A DNA stretch of 64,000 bases from Lycorma delicatula (GCF_047948215.1 NC_134456.1:58109029-58173028), one strand, 5' to 3'. Shown: positions 13,097 through 26,620, counted from the first letter of the stretch. Numbers and translations are program-made. The notes: generated from the sequence alone by a model not told the origin.

Positions 13097-14525
13097 ACAT
13101 AGTCTTAAGCTATAGAACTGATAAAGGATGAAATGTACTAAAAATGATTGTAGTGCGGCAATAATATTTATTTTTAAATAAATCTATTTATTTTTTTTTA
13201 TTAAGAATAAAGTTCTCACCAATATCATTACATTTAACTTATTAAATTTAATCAAAACTTTTTAAATCTCGATGAGTTTGACGAAATTGAAAGAACGGAT
13301 GATAAATATAAATACACTTCAAAAATCTACACACAGGCACTCAAACAGATGAACAAATGTTAAAGCGGCATAACATTTAATTCTATTAAATTTAAAGATC
13401 GTAGATAAAAATTTATCTCTTCTTACCTATGTTTTGAATTTTAAATAATCAATATCAGTTTCGTTAAACTGAAAGGAATATTTGAAACGAGATATTAAAA
13501 CTGGCTAAATATTGAACATTCTTTTGTCGTTGGTAGAATTTCGATGTAAATTATAATACTTATAATTTTGAAACATATAATTTTCAACATTTTTTAGCTG
13601 AATTGAAATAAAACTGATTATAAAAATAATATATTTTTATAAAGTTTTACTTTGTTACGATCATTTACATGTAATATTGGACTTGACTAATAAAATTTCA
13701 TTGTAGTAATAAAGGTTAATATTTTTTTAATTGTTCAACAGTTACTAATTCATAAATCCAGAGGGATTATAAAAAAAACAGTAACCAACATTATAAAAAA
13801 TACATAATTTATTCTTTATTTTGCGAAGTACAATCGTATAAAAAAAACTAGGAATGAAAGAAATTTGTGAATTTTTACCCCGATCATCTATCCAAAAACG
13901 TTTACTTCACGTTTCATAAACCTACTAATCTCTTGTCTAAAGATAAATGATATAATAGTTTAAAGATAAAAAAGGAATACTGCATTTTTGAATTAATAGA
14001 GTGTTTTTTGTTTTTTAATATAGTTTTTATCCCTTATCTTTTCCTTATTTCCCTTGGACCTTACAAAAAATGTTAAAATTATTATATTGTAGAAAATTAA
14101 TCTAAATATTATTTCGAATGGTAAGAATCACACCTAATTAAAATATTGTTAAATTAGCTTCATGCTGTGATATGAAAGATCATTAAGGTTTGTTAAATCC
14201 TCTTTCCTTTCTTATAATTAGTACTTTTATAAAGTCAGATATTCCAATTTCAAATTTTTGTTATATAATTTTGTTTTAATTCAATTTTATTATATGTTGA
14301 AAATAATAACATAATATTTGAAACATAATTTCTACGAAACAGTATTTTGAAATTTAGAAAAAGATGATCTTCTAATCGTAAAAAACTCACGTGGAAGGTC
14401 TCTCGTACTGGTTCAAATATTTCTTATTATTTTAGAATTTTTAATTAGCTTATTTGCAGTCGCTTCTAACAGCTGTAAAATAAATTTATATTATTTCCTG
14501 TTTTTTTAACGAAAAAGTGGAAATA
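13097..14525. other. Gene-free AT-rich DNA
   Basis: No ORF with recognisable motifs, no clear repeat and no RNA gene seen. Confidence 0.5.
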
Positions 14526-15857
14526 CAGTGTCCCATATAAAACGCAACCCAACCTTATATTGGTAGGTATTAGAAATAATAAAAAGGCATGTGTAAATGT
14601 AAATGTAATTTTTATTATTACTATCCATTACCTTACATTTAGAGTAAATGTTGGAAGTGGCCGCCATCTTCTTGAATACAAGCTTCAATTCTTTTTACAG
14701 CGTTTCTTGCAAATTTTTTCAAAGTTTGTCGCTGGATATTTAATACAGCTTGTTCAATATTGACTTTCAATTGCTCAAGTGTTCGTGGTTTGTTGCTGTA
14801 GGCTTTTTCTTTGAGGTAACCCCATAGAAAAAAATCCGCCGCAGTCAAATCTGGAGATCTTGGTGGCCACAAGCCTCGACCGATAACACGATTACCAAAG
14901 AATTCCTCAACGAAATCAGAGGTTGAACCTGCGTAGTGCGATGTCGCACCGTCATGTTGTAGCCAGCAGTGTCTGTCTTCCTCTTCCAAGACTGCAATAA
15001 ACTGAAATAAAATATCCTGATATCGTTCTGTATTAATGGTGTACTTGAAAAAAAAGGACCTATTATTTTCTTCCGCGATATCGCGTACCACACGCCCAAC
15101 TTCTGCGGGTGTAATTGTTTTTCGTGATAAACGTGGGGATTTTCAGCACTCCAAATTCTACTGTTTTGGCTGTTTACGTAGAGCCATCCAAATGAAACCG
15201 TGCTTCATCTGTGAAAAATAACGAATCCATAACATTAATTCCCTCACGCAGAAATCGACGGAAACATTGACAATATTGTAGCCGTTTTTCTTTGTCGGGC
15301 TCAAGAAGTTTATGAACCGTTTGAATGCGATAAGGGCTTAATTGTAATTGTTTGGTCGCCTGATGAACAGTTGATTTAGACAAATTAATTTCAGCAGACA
15401 AACGTCTGATTGATTTATTTGGCGAGGCGAGTCATCGGTCTTTGATTTCAGTGACTGTATCTGTATTCAACACTGACGCAGATCTTTTGTGTTCCTTGTT
15501 ATTAACAGAACCAGTCTCTCTAAACTTTGCAACTAATCTTAATACTGATGTTTTGTTAGGAGCTGGTTTATCTGGGTATTTATGGCGAAACAAATCTTGT
15601 ACTGCAACCACTGATTTCGTACTGAAGTACGACTCAACAATGAAAACACGTTCATCTAGCGAAAACACCATCTTGTCTCTAGCAATACACTGAACGTTAT
15701 GATTGCATTGTTGTTACTATCGGTAGTGTTTTACTGTGTCGTCGCGATATTCAGATGTTGGACGAGTCCATTTCAGTAACGAGTAAGGGAGTAAGCTTGA
15801 TTTTTGAAATTTCATGGATGAGTGATTGATGCGTTGCGTTTTATATGGGACACTCTG
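14526..15857 (-). mobile_element. Mariner-like (Tc1/mariner superfamily) transposon, complete ends, dead gene
   Basis: Inverted repeats are visible at both ends: AGTGTCCCATATAAAACGCA at 14527 and its complement GCGTTTTATATGGGACACT at 15836-15854. TA dinucleotides flank at 14524-14525 and 15858-15859, consistent with TA target-site duplication. The left end lacks two bases relative to the right (ACAG-TGTCCC versus ACAGAGTGTCCC). The element is about 1.33 kb, a normal mariner size, and carries one minus-strand transposase relic. Confidence 0.9.
14639..15671 (-). pseudogene. Mariner-like transposase, frameshifted
   Basis: Three minus-strand segments make up a roughly 345-codon transposase, the usual family length. 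15671-15432 starts MVFSLDERVFIVESYF and holds the N-terminal helix-turn-helix (DUF4817-like, with ETGSV). 15401-15174 has a second HTH and TDEARFHLDG, the first catalytic Asp. 15091-14639 has WLQHDGATSHY, the second Asp, and WPPRSPDLTAADFFLWG, the third acidic region. Frame changes occur near 15420 and near the A run at about 15050, where an overlapping ORF continues the sequence GVWYAISRKKIIGPFF. Catalytic motifs look intact, but the reading frame is broken, so the element should be non-autonomous. Confidence 0.9.
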
Positions 15858-16892
15858 TATATGCCTTGCGTTCCTTATATGCCCCTAAAATGGCATTTTA
15901 TAAAAATTATTTTTTTCATCTTATAAATAAAAATCTTGATCGATCCCACGTTGCCGTATCAATTAAGTGTGTATGTAAAATAGATTAAGGAAATTACATA
16001 CTGTTTAACGAAGATATACAAATCTACCTACCATTTATTCACATAGAATTACTTTAAATAATAAATATAAAAAAAAATAGCGTTAATAGTAAAATTAACA
16101 TCAAGTACAAGGTTGATTTGTTACCCGAATATGGATGGAGGGTTACTGCGTCGAACAATAAGCTTGCACATATTATGTAAACTATGAATTTAGTATTGTA
16201 ACGTAGCACACCTGCACCAACTTTCATGTTGTAATTGTTAAACGATTTGTCTCAATCATGCAAGTGACAAATTCTTTGATAAAATCAAAATGATATAATA
16301 ATCATATTTTTCAAGCCAAAATAACAAAATTTATCTATTTATGTGTAAAAGTTTAATGTGAAACCGCTTAAACAATATAAAATTAAATTCAGTCAGCCAT
16401 TAAACGTGACATTAATTTTCTGAAATTTTTTTTGTCGTTTTTCATAGAGATTTGCAGAAAAAAGCCTGTGATTTATGAAAAAAGCTTTAACTACATAAAG
16501 CTACCATTTTTGCAGCTATTTCTTCTTAAAGAAAAAAAAAAATTAAATATAATAGAAAGTTAAGAAATTTAATAAAATTAGAGGAATCTAAAATTTTCGT
16601 TTTTCCACCCTAAAAAGCTATAGTATACCTTACACGGGACACATTCTTCATTTATTTTTCTCTGAGTTCTCACATAATACAAAATTCAAAACAATAAAAA
16701 AAAATCACAAAAGTAAACAGAATAATGCAGAAAAATCCAAGAGATTACATAATTTATTGAAAAATAATCGTGATATTTTACGCTTGAAACTTTATCACTG
16801 GTGTCCCGATCACCAGATTTGAAATATTCTTTGACAAAAAATAAGTACAATGTTTTTTTCTATATTTCCTCAACAATATTACGAAGAAAAAA
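15858..16892. other. Gene-free AT-rich DNA
   Basis: Nothing beyond short ORFs and A/T runs was recognised. Confidence 0.5.
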
Positions 16893-17549
16893 GCTGACAA
16901 CACAGTTGTCGAACTTTCCCATCACGCGGCAAAAGCCGCTTTCTAGGAAATTCGTGCAACTGTGGGTTGTTTCTGAGGCACGGTTTACACACACAACTTA
17001 ATTTAAAATATTTATCATTTTATGTAAATATAATATTCTTTCGTTTATTTAATTCAATATTCTAACTAAAGCGCGTGCGCATACCGTATGTCAGTGCTAC
17101 ATTAGCGCTCCTTATGGTGACACGGGGTATTATTGACGCAGTATGCCCACTTAGCCACTAGTTTAGAGTATTTTTTGGGGTGAGGATGCGACTTTGAAAA
17201 AATCCATTTTCTGCAAATATTATTATTTTTAACTGTTAACTAATATAACTAAGAAAAATATGACCTTAATTAGGCGAAATCTCGAGATACTGAGAGTAAC
17301 TTTTCTCTATAGCCTCGCCCCCTTGACCTGTTAAGTTGAAAATATAATGGCATCAATGCCTCATACATAGAAGAAATCTGACCAAGTTTGATCAAAATCG
17401 GTCCTGTAATTCTGGAGATATAAGGTGATTTAGATGCCAACACCGAACTTACGTTCAGACGAACATTAACATCCAGAAAATTTCCATTATTATGGGTAAG
17501 GTGTCAAAACGTCAAGATCCGGTGAAAACCGCATATGCCCAAATTGGAC
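16893..17549 (+). repeat. Dispersed repeat R-700, copy 1
   Basis: Matches 29940-30731 in inverted orientation. Shared landmarks are GACAACACAGTTGT, GCGCTCCTT.TGGTG, CACTAGTTTA, the block TTAGGCGAAATCTCGAGATA, CCCCCTTGACC, and CCGCATATGCCCAAATTGGA at the end. No recognisable protein. Likely an interspersed mobile element of unknown class. Confidence 0.75.
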
Positions 17550-20157
17550 AAATTACAATAATTTCCCTTCTACAGGTATAGCTTTGTTATAGTGCTAGAC
17601 GGTAAAGTAAAATTTATTGTGATACGATATTTTGATATCAGAATAAATACTACTAAAAAGTCACCTATCAAAAAAATATTTTAAGATATTTCAGCGCTTA
17701 CTAATGGCTGATTTAACAACAATTACGAAAAAGGACATTTAAAACTGATAGTTCTTAAACTGATAAAGAACAACGTTAAATTGGACTATTTATAAATTTA
17801 CAATTAATTTTTTAATAAATTTACATTAAAAATTTACTGAAACAACCATACGTGCATTGTACACTGTTGCCTCTATTCAATATGACTTTTATTGAAAAAT
17901 ATTAAAATATTAATATTATTTATATTTTTATATTAATATTATTGAAAAATATTTTTTCAAAATATATAAATAAATCTTTTATTCTGATCGGACACAATAA
18001 TATTCAGATCACGTCATTAGACGCGATTAGACGGTATTTCAAAATATATATGATAATAGTTCATATTAATTATTTAAATACAAACATATGAAAGAATGTA
18101 AATACATTAATTATAAAAATACTATTATAAAACAGTTCACAATTCAGAAGGCGCAATTGAATATTTTAAGCACATATTTATGAACACGTTGAAAGGGATG
18201 CAGAAAAATCAGGGTTTTTTATAATTCGTAATATTCAAAAATTCATCGACAGAGTAATATTTTTTCCGCAAAATATATTCATTTAATTATAGTTTAAATA
18301 ATTTGTGGAAAGATTTTTCAAATGGTTCAGTAATTTATTAAAAATTGCAATAGAAGCATAATTTCGTAATCTGAAGAATTGTGATGAATTATGCGAAACG
18401 AGTTCCATTATCTGGTTTGGTAAAGGTGGATATTATTATTATTTTTTTTTAAATAAATGACCTATTCTTTTTAGCAAAAATTGTACATTCATAAATATGA
18501 AAAAAAAGAAGAATAATCAGCATTTTTAATTTTTTAAATATCGTTCTATGCCATTCATATTTATGAGCGCCAGATAGTGATCTGATAGCCCATTTTTTTT
18601 TTTTATTTTAAAAACTCTTCCTGATTTTTTGAGGGAGCCCATGAGACAGCATTGTACTTTAGACAGGAATATACGCGAGGATGATAAATATTTAATAATG
18701 ATGCCTTCACTATCATAATCATAACTTAATTACAATTTTCTCCCCATTCAAATAGATAAATGTATTAACTTGACTTACCTACTTGATAAAATCGATTCTA
18801 AAATATACTTGTAAGAAGGGTCTGATAAACTAATCAAACATAAATCTAATCCATGTTTTGGATACGGTATTTCCTTTTTTACTTTCAGGCTATGAAAAAC
18901 ACTTGGTACTCAACAATAATTTTTTATCGATTGGCTCATTAAACCAATACAAAAAATCTAATACAGGTCCAAGCATAACGTTATTTCCTTCAAAATTTTA
19001 TAAAAGAACGAAAAAAATCTTTTACGAAGTTCGCTGATGTATCTCACTAACAAATCTACTTCTGCCACTTTATATTAAAGACTAAACATTTCAAAGGATT
19101 TTGCAAACCAGATTTTAAAACTAATTTATGAGGTTTATTCCTTATACAAATATATTTTTAAAGTAGTTTGTACGAGTAAAAAGAGTGATAAAAACAACTA
19201 TTTAGAAAACATACGTTTTATTAATGCTCTTATATATATATCCTCACTGAAAAGAGATAGTCGAAAACACATAAGGAAAAGTAGATAAATTATATATTAG
19301 ATAAATCTAAATACTCAAATAGAATTTAAAAAATACGCAAGTCATAAATACATTTCATCGAGAAATAATCAATTTATTCTGAACCGTTGAGGATCACAGC
19401 TGTAACATTACAATTTACCTTATTTAATTTTCAGAGCATCTCTCCATAAGTCAGAATTCATCAGTACTTTTGTGAATAAACAGATTTCGTTTTGGAAAAT
19501 GGAGCCCTGTAGGAAAGGTATCAGATTAGTATAACCACTAATTAATAGATATCTTATATTTCCCTCATTCTTAAATTTAAATGCTTAATTTAAGATAACC
19601 ATTCTCATAAGAGAAACTTCTCTCAATTAATCTTCGTTATCGCAATATTGATAATCTCCTTTGGATTGCTTCAGTCTTATTATTTGGCATCTCTCTTCGA
19701 TATTTCCAAGCGATAAGTATTAATCCAGTAAGAAGCCTGACAATAACCAGTAACATTATATAATTTAAAAAATGATATTTACCGTGAGGAATCCTCTGGT
19801 GACTAAAATAAATCATCCTAAAATCCTTCTGGCCTTAGAAATAATCTTATCAGCAATGTTAGCACGTAATATATAATTTAAAGATTGAATCGCACACTCA
19901 AATCTTGGTCACTAATCTCACATCGGATTTTAACATCCGCAATTCTATAAGTATAATTTATAAGCTAGGGTCCTCTAGAGTAAATCTTTATTGGAAAAAC
20001 CGCCAAAAAGTAATTATTTACATTAATAACCGGTTATTATAATTGTTATTAGAATAATTTTGTATTTGTTATTACTCTAATTTTGAGAATGAGCTTTTCA
20101 CTAACATAATCTAAAAAAAGAATGTTTAGAAACGCTGGTTTGTCCTTATTTATTCGA
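17550..20157. other. Gene-free AT-rich DNA
   Basis: Contains AT-rich imperfect palindromes near 17890-17960 and a TA tract near 19230. No ORF or RNA gene could be supported. Confidence 0.5.
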
Positions 20158-20386
20158 AATATTATGACGTGACTAACAGTATTATGAAAGCGTTAAATAC
20201 ATTTTAAAAAATTTCCATACTTTCAGTTATTAATAAAAATTATTTTATTAGTAGCTCTGCTCATAGATATTCCAAACACTCAAATATACATGTAACACTA
20301 ATAATATTGCAAATACTCATATTGGAGCACTAGTAATTTACACATATAATTTTTTTCTATAATTAATTCACTACAAAGGCTCGAAG
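20158..20386. repeat. 229-bp direct repeat, left copy (possible Penelope terminal repeat)
   Basis: Runs from AAATATTATGACGTGACTAA to the AGGCTCGAAGC region and matches 21345-21571 at high similarity. It brackets the Penelope-like remnant at 20700-21190. Confidence 0.8.
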
Positions 20387-20392
20387 CTTTTA

Positions 20393-20506
20393 CCCTAGGA
20401 ATATGAAATTGAAATTTTCTAGCGTGTGAAATACACTCTGACCGGGATTCGAACCCGTTATCTCCGAATTAAAGACCAAGACACTACCACTCCTCTAGAT
20501 CGGTAG
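20393..20506 (-). repeat. SINE-B copy (tRNA-headed)
   Basis: On the minus strand it reads CTAGAGGAGTGGTAGTGTCT (A-box region), then AACGGGTTCGAATCCCGGTC (perfect B-box), then GTGTATTTCACACGCTAGAA, matching the heads of the copies at 24721 and 56390. The B-box is well preserved. It inserts between the left direct repeat and the Penelope-like body. A functional tRNA is unlikely because the anticodon arm does not form cleanly. Confidence 0.75.
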
Positions 20507-20699
20507 TAATTAATTATAGTACTTATTAATTATTTTTTATTAACTTAACGTCAAAACATTTTCAGTTCATTTGTAGTCATTATGTTACTAGACTGCTATT
20601 CTTGCCTGTAGTTCGGGCTAAAATTATTTTTTGGAGATTTTGCTTTTTTGTCAGAAAGACACATACTTAAGATGTAATGTAAAAAGTTCATTAGATTTT

Positions 20700-21190
20700 A
20701 ATTTGATATGTTAATTTAGTTCCTCTATGTTTGTGTAGTGATGTATTTGTATATTTTATTATTTTCAAATGTCTCTAGACGTGACCGCTTATTGTGTACA
20801 TGTAGCACAACTAGTTAGATGATTGAATCGTTAGTGTTACTGTATGTATGATCTGTTTCTAAAGTGGTTAGGAAATGCTAACCCTCTGTTTACTATGAAA
20901 TGCTTTCATGTATTAGTTGCACCTTTGTGTGAAGCTGTGTTCTGTTTGTCCAATGTAACCGTTTGTACGGTTGGAGAAGCTTAGTTTGTAAAGTCCTGGG
21001 GCATTGGGCATTTTGTTTGTCTGGTAAGCGTCTTTTATTTGTGATGGTTTATTTTGAATTATTTTATTCGATGTTCTGAAAGTTTTTAATTAATATTAGT
21101 CAGCTTTTTAGTATCTTTTTTATTAAATTTCTAAAGTAATTTTTATAGATTATTGTATTTATTACTTTCCCGGCGAATTTAGCTAGAATA
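20700..21190 (-). pseudogene. Penelope-like element remnant with GIY-YIG endonuclease
   Basis: The minus-strand translation contains TNKMPNAPGLYKLSFSN and RTNGYIGQTEHSFTQRC, the GLY...YIGQT.RSF core of the GIY-YIG domain. In other frames it continues with ETDHTYSNTNDS, LHVHNK and RLETFENNKIYKYI, the usual C-terminal continuation of Penelope-like proteins. Stops and frameshifts are present and the RT part is absent. Such elements insert as cDNA using the GIY-YIG nuclease; this copy is dead. Confidence 0.75.
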
Positions 21191-21344
21191 GTTATACTAA
21201 AGGGGAAACTACGGTAATCACGTCAAAAATCGTGTTTTTTTTTCAAATCTTTAATTTTTAGAATCAAAATAATTTATCTAAACAAAAAAAAACAAATTAC
21301 TGTGTTTTTTTATTTTATTTTTTAAGACAACAAATTATTATTCA

Positions 21345-21571
21345 AAATATTATGACGTGACTAACAGTGTTATGAAAATGTTAAATGCATTTTTAAAAAG
21401 TCCATACTTTCAGTTATTAGTAAAAATGATTTTATTAGTAGCTCAGCCCATAGGTACTCCAAATACTCATATATACACATAATACTAATAATATTGCAAA
21501 TACTCATATTGGAGCACAAGTAATTTATACATATAATTTTTTTTTCAATTACTTCACCACAAAAGCTCGAA
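21345..21571. repeat. 229-bp direct repeat, right copy
   Basis: Direct copy of 20158-20386, about 1187 bp away start to start. Shared blocks include TTATGACGTGACTAACAGT, ATACTTTCAGTTATTA and AATATTGCAAATACTCATAT. Confidence 0.8.
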
Positions 21572-21585
21572 ATTAAATCTATAAT

Positions 21586-21960
21586 ATAGATTGTTTTAAT
21601 TTTAATTAAAACAATTTATATTCCTTGCCTAAATTTAGGTATAAATTTAAATACGTGTGTCGCACTGCCTTTTGTCTTAGGGTTGACCCAACCGATTTTC
21701 TTTAAATTTGGCTCAAATGTTTCTATATATACATATATGGGGCGTTGATCATATTATTATTTTTTTCAAAATTCATTAAGTTGGGTAGCATATCGAAAAT
21801 CTATATTATATTCCTGGCCCAAATTTATGTATGTACATAGTGTCGCACTGCTTTGGCTTTATATATCAGGTTTGATCCAATCGATTTTATTTAAATTTGG
21901 CTCAAGTACGTAAATGTAGAAAACGTTTATTGAAAATTTTCTTTTTCTTATTTTTGCCTT
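21586..21960. repeat. Two degenerate tandem copies of a roughly 190-bp unit
   Basis: Segments near 21610-21760 and 21800-21940 share TATATTCCT..CC.AAATTTA, GTGTCGCACTGC, TTGA.CCAA.CGATTTT and TTTAAATTTGGCTCAA. A further partial start (AATCTATATTATTATATTCC) lies at 22148. An imperfect inverted repeat of AT-rich sequence sits at 21585-21620. Likely part of an unclassified transposon. Confidence 0.6.
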
Positions 21961-22473
21961 TCTTGAAGGGGGTGTTAGATTTATAGAAAACTTTACCTAA
22001 GAAAATTTATTAAACTTAACCTATACACGAATATTTTTCTTAAAATTTATTCCCAACTCTAATTTTTTTTTTGGCTTTCTTTATTTTTGTCATTAAATAT
22101 TTTTTTTGGATTTTTCTTCATTATTTAAAGGGCTATTAAAATTAAACAATCTATATTATTATATTCCTGGTTCAAAATGAAAACCAATTTTTTTCGTTAC
22201 TTTCTATAGTTATATAACTTTATTTTTTAATTATTTTTAAACAATACTCTTTTAAATTAATTTTTTTTTTTTTTAATTAAAGTCAGGGCCTTAACGTTTG
22301 AAATGAATGAAAAAGCTTTGCAAGGTATTGTATAACTTTGCCATCTAAATAAACTATTTATAAACACTGGCAAAGTTTTTATACATATGACATAAATAAA
22401 CTCATTTATATCAGTTTAATGAGTTATGAGTTTTTAAACTCATTTTATATGAGTTTAATATGGCCATTTAATA

Positions 22474-22620
<147 letters not shown>

Positions 22621-24720
22621 ATAAAATTAACTTTTAAACAATATTTACGTACGTCTTTGTTTTTATTCATATTTACTTTAAGTAAAGTGAATTAATGCTC
22701 ATATTTGCTTGTAATTGTATTTTATATGCTAAATTAAGTAATGTCTCTGATGGATGTGTTGAGTAGTCTAAGAATCACAATATATTATTTTTATACATTT
22801 TGAAATAAGAGTATTTTACGGTTGCATTTGTGATGGTAAGGTTAAGAAAATTGATTTGTAGTTAACGAGCTGTGAAGTTAAATTTATAATGCAAATTTTT
22901 CTTTAAAATCTAAATTTTTTCAATGTTGTCTCTGTTACTACGAAAAATAGATTAACTTCAAATAAAATTTAAGAATATATTATGTATACTCTCTCTACTC
23001 TAATAACTTATCAATCCTTATCGTTCACTTTTATGCTGAAATTCCTGATGCTGTTCAGTATTTGAAGCACAGCGGTCAAAGTGTACCAAGAATGTACGTG
23101 AGATTACAGCTCCGATTAAGTAACTATGCCTTTAAGAGTATTTGAATTTGGTTGTGAATACATATCGTTCGTTTACTGCTTGTACCTTAGAAATTTAGCG
23201 TTGCATGTTTTAAATTTACGGTAAACTATTCAAATTTTGGGAATTAAGTACATGATTATCCGGTAATAAATAATAGTATTATTTTGCATCCTACTTTTGA
23301 ACTCATAAATTTTTATAGAAGTCAAAGACTTCTAAATAGATTACTGGATATTGTCAATGTTTCGATAAAATACAAAAATATTTTTTTAAGGAAAATAGGT
23401 GGTTTAAAAATAATTATCAATTAAATTATGCAACTAATAAATTTTCTACTATTATTACTATTATATCTGGCTATGAAAAAGTGATAAGCGAGAAAGGAAT
23501 TTTGTTTTAATTTAATATACTCGTAAAAATAAACACAGTTAATCTAATCGAATTGATTTACGAGGAATAAAGTTATAAAGATTTCTGGCATAGACGTCCC
23601 ACTGACCTACCCATCGCATCAATTGAAACAAACTTGGAATCGAACCAAAATAAACAACGCACTCACTGTTTTTCACTTCTCTTCCTACAATTTCAAATAC
23701 CCATTCTCCCTGAACCCCACTACGATAAACATTCCCGGTGCAAGGAATTCTGTTTACATGGAACTTACGTTAGATGACCGGCCGGCCGGCTTCCTGTCCT
23801 CTTCTAAACACCTCAACCCTACATTTATTTATGAAACACGTGTACAACTTGAATTTACTTTTGCCAACTTCAATTTCCGTTTAATTAATATATTGTTTTT
23901 ATAAAATGTATTGCATAATCGACACTCGCATTTTAAAAATTAGCTTATTCATTTTACAAGATTTCCATCATTCAATTTAATTTTGTTATGTTACAATAAA
24001 AAGGTTGAATTAAAACTAAGGCAATCAGTCAAATCAATCATTTATTTTTAAAAAAGGAAGAAAAACCATCAATGTTTTCCTGATTCTGATGAACAGGTAC
24101 TTTTAAAAAAAATGTAATTTTCATTAAGCCTGCAAAAGCTACTAGATTGCTTAAAAATGCGCTATTCGTGTAATGAAATATCAATCAGTTATTTAATTAA
24201 TTAAATGAATAGTGGGCAATGTAATTTGCAACAAACGTAGATTTATTTTACTATTAGCCTTTTACAGAATCAATTTACTAATTGAAAACCAATGACATAA
24301 ATAATTTTATTAGCAGTCGTCTAAATTAACGATAATAGACTCTATAATAATCCGGACGTGATGATATTAATAAATACATCATTTTACTATAAGTAATAAA
24401 ATTATAATTTCTTTACATTATTCGCACTGCAGTAAACAATCTTTTCATTCTATTAACTGTGTATAAGCAGTTGGTAGGAAAGGGGTGGGGTTTATGTTAC
24501 AACCAAGCAATGAAAAATAAGTTTTATTACGTTCAACCATAGTAAAATATGAACAACTTAAAATATAATTTTCGTGAATCTCCCTTTTTTTCCAGTAAAC
24601 GGCTTAAGAACAAACAAAACAAAAGGACTAAACAAAAATTCAGACCAATATTTTTGTTCTTCTTTTATGAAATTAGGTTAACGATTTCCCAATTACAAAA
24701 CGACAAATTAACGAGGTCGC
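22621..24720. other. Gene-free DNA
   Basis: Mostly AT-rich. 23590-23880 is slightly richer in G+C, with a GGCCGGCCGGC run and a 93-residue ORF that has no domain I recognise. It has no sign of being the missing spondin first exon. Confidence 0.4.
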
Positions 24721-24892
24721 GCCGACCTCCGTGGCGCGAGTGGTAGCGTCTCAGACTTTCATCCTGAGGTCCCGGGTTCAAATCCCAGTCAGGCATGGCA
24801 TTTTCTCATACGCTACAAAAATTTCATTCATTTCATCCTCTGCAGCAATACCTAACGGTAATCCCGGAGGTTAAACAAAAAAAAAAAAAAAA
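24721..24892 (+). repeat. SINE-B copy with poly-A tail
   Basis: The head is tRNA-like: GTGGCGCGAGTGGTAGCGTC (A-box), then GTCCCGGGTTCAAATCCCAG (B-box). A short body (GCATGGCATTTTCTCATACG) and the tail CTGCAGCAATACCTAACGGT, then AATCCCGGAGGTTAAAC, precede an uninterrupted A run of about 17 bases. This is the most complete SINE-B here and the one that shows its 3' tail matches that of SINE-A. Confidence 0.9.
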
Positions 24893-25919
24893 TCAACAAC
24901 TGAAATGCCTATTTATTGTCTGTAAATATTTTCAGATTAATTAACCTGATTCTCGCACAAATTATATTTTAAAAATTAAAAGTTTATGACTAATTAATCT
25001 GTGAACAGGCTGTTATCTAGACCGCACTAAAAATTTAAATGTTACAAAGATTATTTTAATAACTTGTTACGAAAATAATGAAATGAAAATTTATTATTAA
25101 ATATTCATTAACATAATCCTAAAATTAACTAACTAATTTTCTTACTACATTTAAATTATACAACCTCGGAAAGCATAAAATCTACAGCTTCTTAAAACAC
25201 TAAAAGTAAAGAAGTTATATACACACACACACACATTTATATAATAAATCTTAATTTTTAAAAAATGGGCGGACAATGTTTTTTGAAAGTTTCAGTAGAT
25301 TAGATGTTTGTAAGTTAAATTTAAGCTTTTAGAGGGATTGCTTAAAACAAGAGTTGCTTGTATGATGTCGTTTAATTACGTTGTTTCGTAAATTCTGTCT
25401 ATTTGTAATCAATATTTTTTATCTTTTTTTTTTTAAATTATTTCTTCTTCTTTTATTAATTTTAATCTAAATACGTAATTAAATAGACACCTTTTTGTAT
25501 TTATCTTTTTCCACAGTGTCAACTGACAATGATTGTTTGACAATCAAAACAGTTACCTAATTTTAGACCTTAAGCAAGATTTTTGAGCGTAATTTTGTTT
25601 TTGCAATTTATGCATCGATATTTGTATTTAATTTATTGTAGGCCATTTTTAGATAGAAGAGGAGTTAATTGATGGTTGTTGGCCTCCTCAAGCTGCTTAA
25701 ATGAATAAAACGTAGACGATCTAAAGATATTTTTCAGTTTTTTTATATACTCGTATCATTGGTTAGAACTGGACATTAGCGTCATGACACATAGTCTGAT
25801 TTAATGATGATATTTAAAATATTTTCATGCTAAATTCGAAAAAAAAATAGTTGGAAAATTTAAGATATAAGAATTTATATAGACTAATGGCCTGGAATTC
25901 CAAAGAAATCATGCTTTTC
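24893..25919. other. Gene-free AT-rich DNA
   Basis: A short CA microsatellite lies at about 25220-25236. Nothing else was recognised. Confidence 0.5.
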
Positions 25920-26620
25920 TTCATCAGAAGAGAAGAAAGATCATCCAGCCGCCGCCTGCTCGTACAGTCGGCAGGATCGGGCTCTCACCGACTAAAAACC
26001 TAGTACGACATGCCCCGATATCCGTCGTTCGGCATAACTCAAGGGCATGTCGTATTACTTGCGGGACTCTATTGAACGGTTCAGAGAATCCTGGGCGCAT
26101 TAACAGTACCGGCAACCCCTGAGGAACCCCAACTACCTCCCCTTCCAGGTGTCTCATCCCCGCCCCTCCCGAAAGCCATTAACGCTAACGACCCTCTTCT
26201 GCCATCTTAATCAGAAGAATTTCTCTGCTCATGACTGATATCGCCTTCCAGCAGGTTTCACTCTCTAATAGTTTGCTTATCAGGTTGACAGCACGAAGTT
26301 CTCCGGTGATGTTAATGAATCGTTGTCTCTTCTCAGCCCACCTGGCGCACTCAAAGAAGTTGTGACTAACTGTGTCATCCAAACCATAGTTGTCACATTG
26401 TGCATCTTCTCTTCTTTTCGCTAGGTAAGCACTGAAACTTCCATGACCCGTTAGGAGCTACATAAGCCAGAAGTTATCCTCCCCATACCCCTGGCAGATC
26501 CACCTTCTCATACTCGGGATGAAAACATGTTTCCAATGATGAGTAGCATATCTCAACTCTCTTGCAATATTTTCATTAATAATAGCCAGTCCTGGTGCTT
26601 TGTTTTGCCCTTTCACCTCT
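25920..26620 (-). pseudogene. R1/Jockey-type LINE, 3' end of ORF2
   Basis: On the minus strand the translation gives RRWICQGYGEDNFWLM, then LLTGHGSFSAYLAKRRED, then DDTVSHNFFECARWAEKR, ending EILLIKMAEEGR. The LTGHG.F..YL and Cys...DT..H..F.C.RW pattern is the C-terminal zinc-finger tail of R1- and Jockey-clade reverse transcriptase ORFs. A stop interrupts the first part. The GC-richer stretch to 25920 is probably the 3' UTR. 5'-truncated, as usual for LINEs. Confidence 0.75.

Noticed and set aside
20393..20506. Functional tRNA gene
   Set aside because: The B-box is good but the acceptor and anticodon stems do not pair, and the flanks match the SINE-B copies.
23623..23904. 93-residue plus-strand ORF in a GC-richer segment as the missing spondin first exon
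   Set aside because: No signal peptide, no reeler motif and no donor in the required phase were seen.
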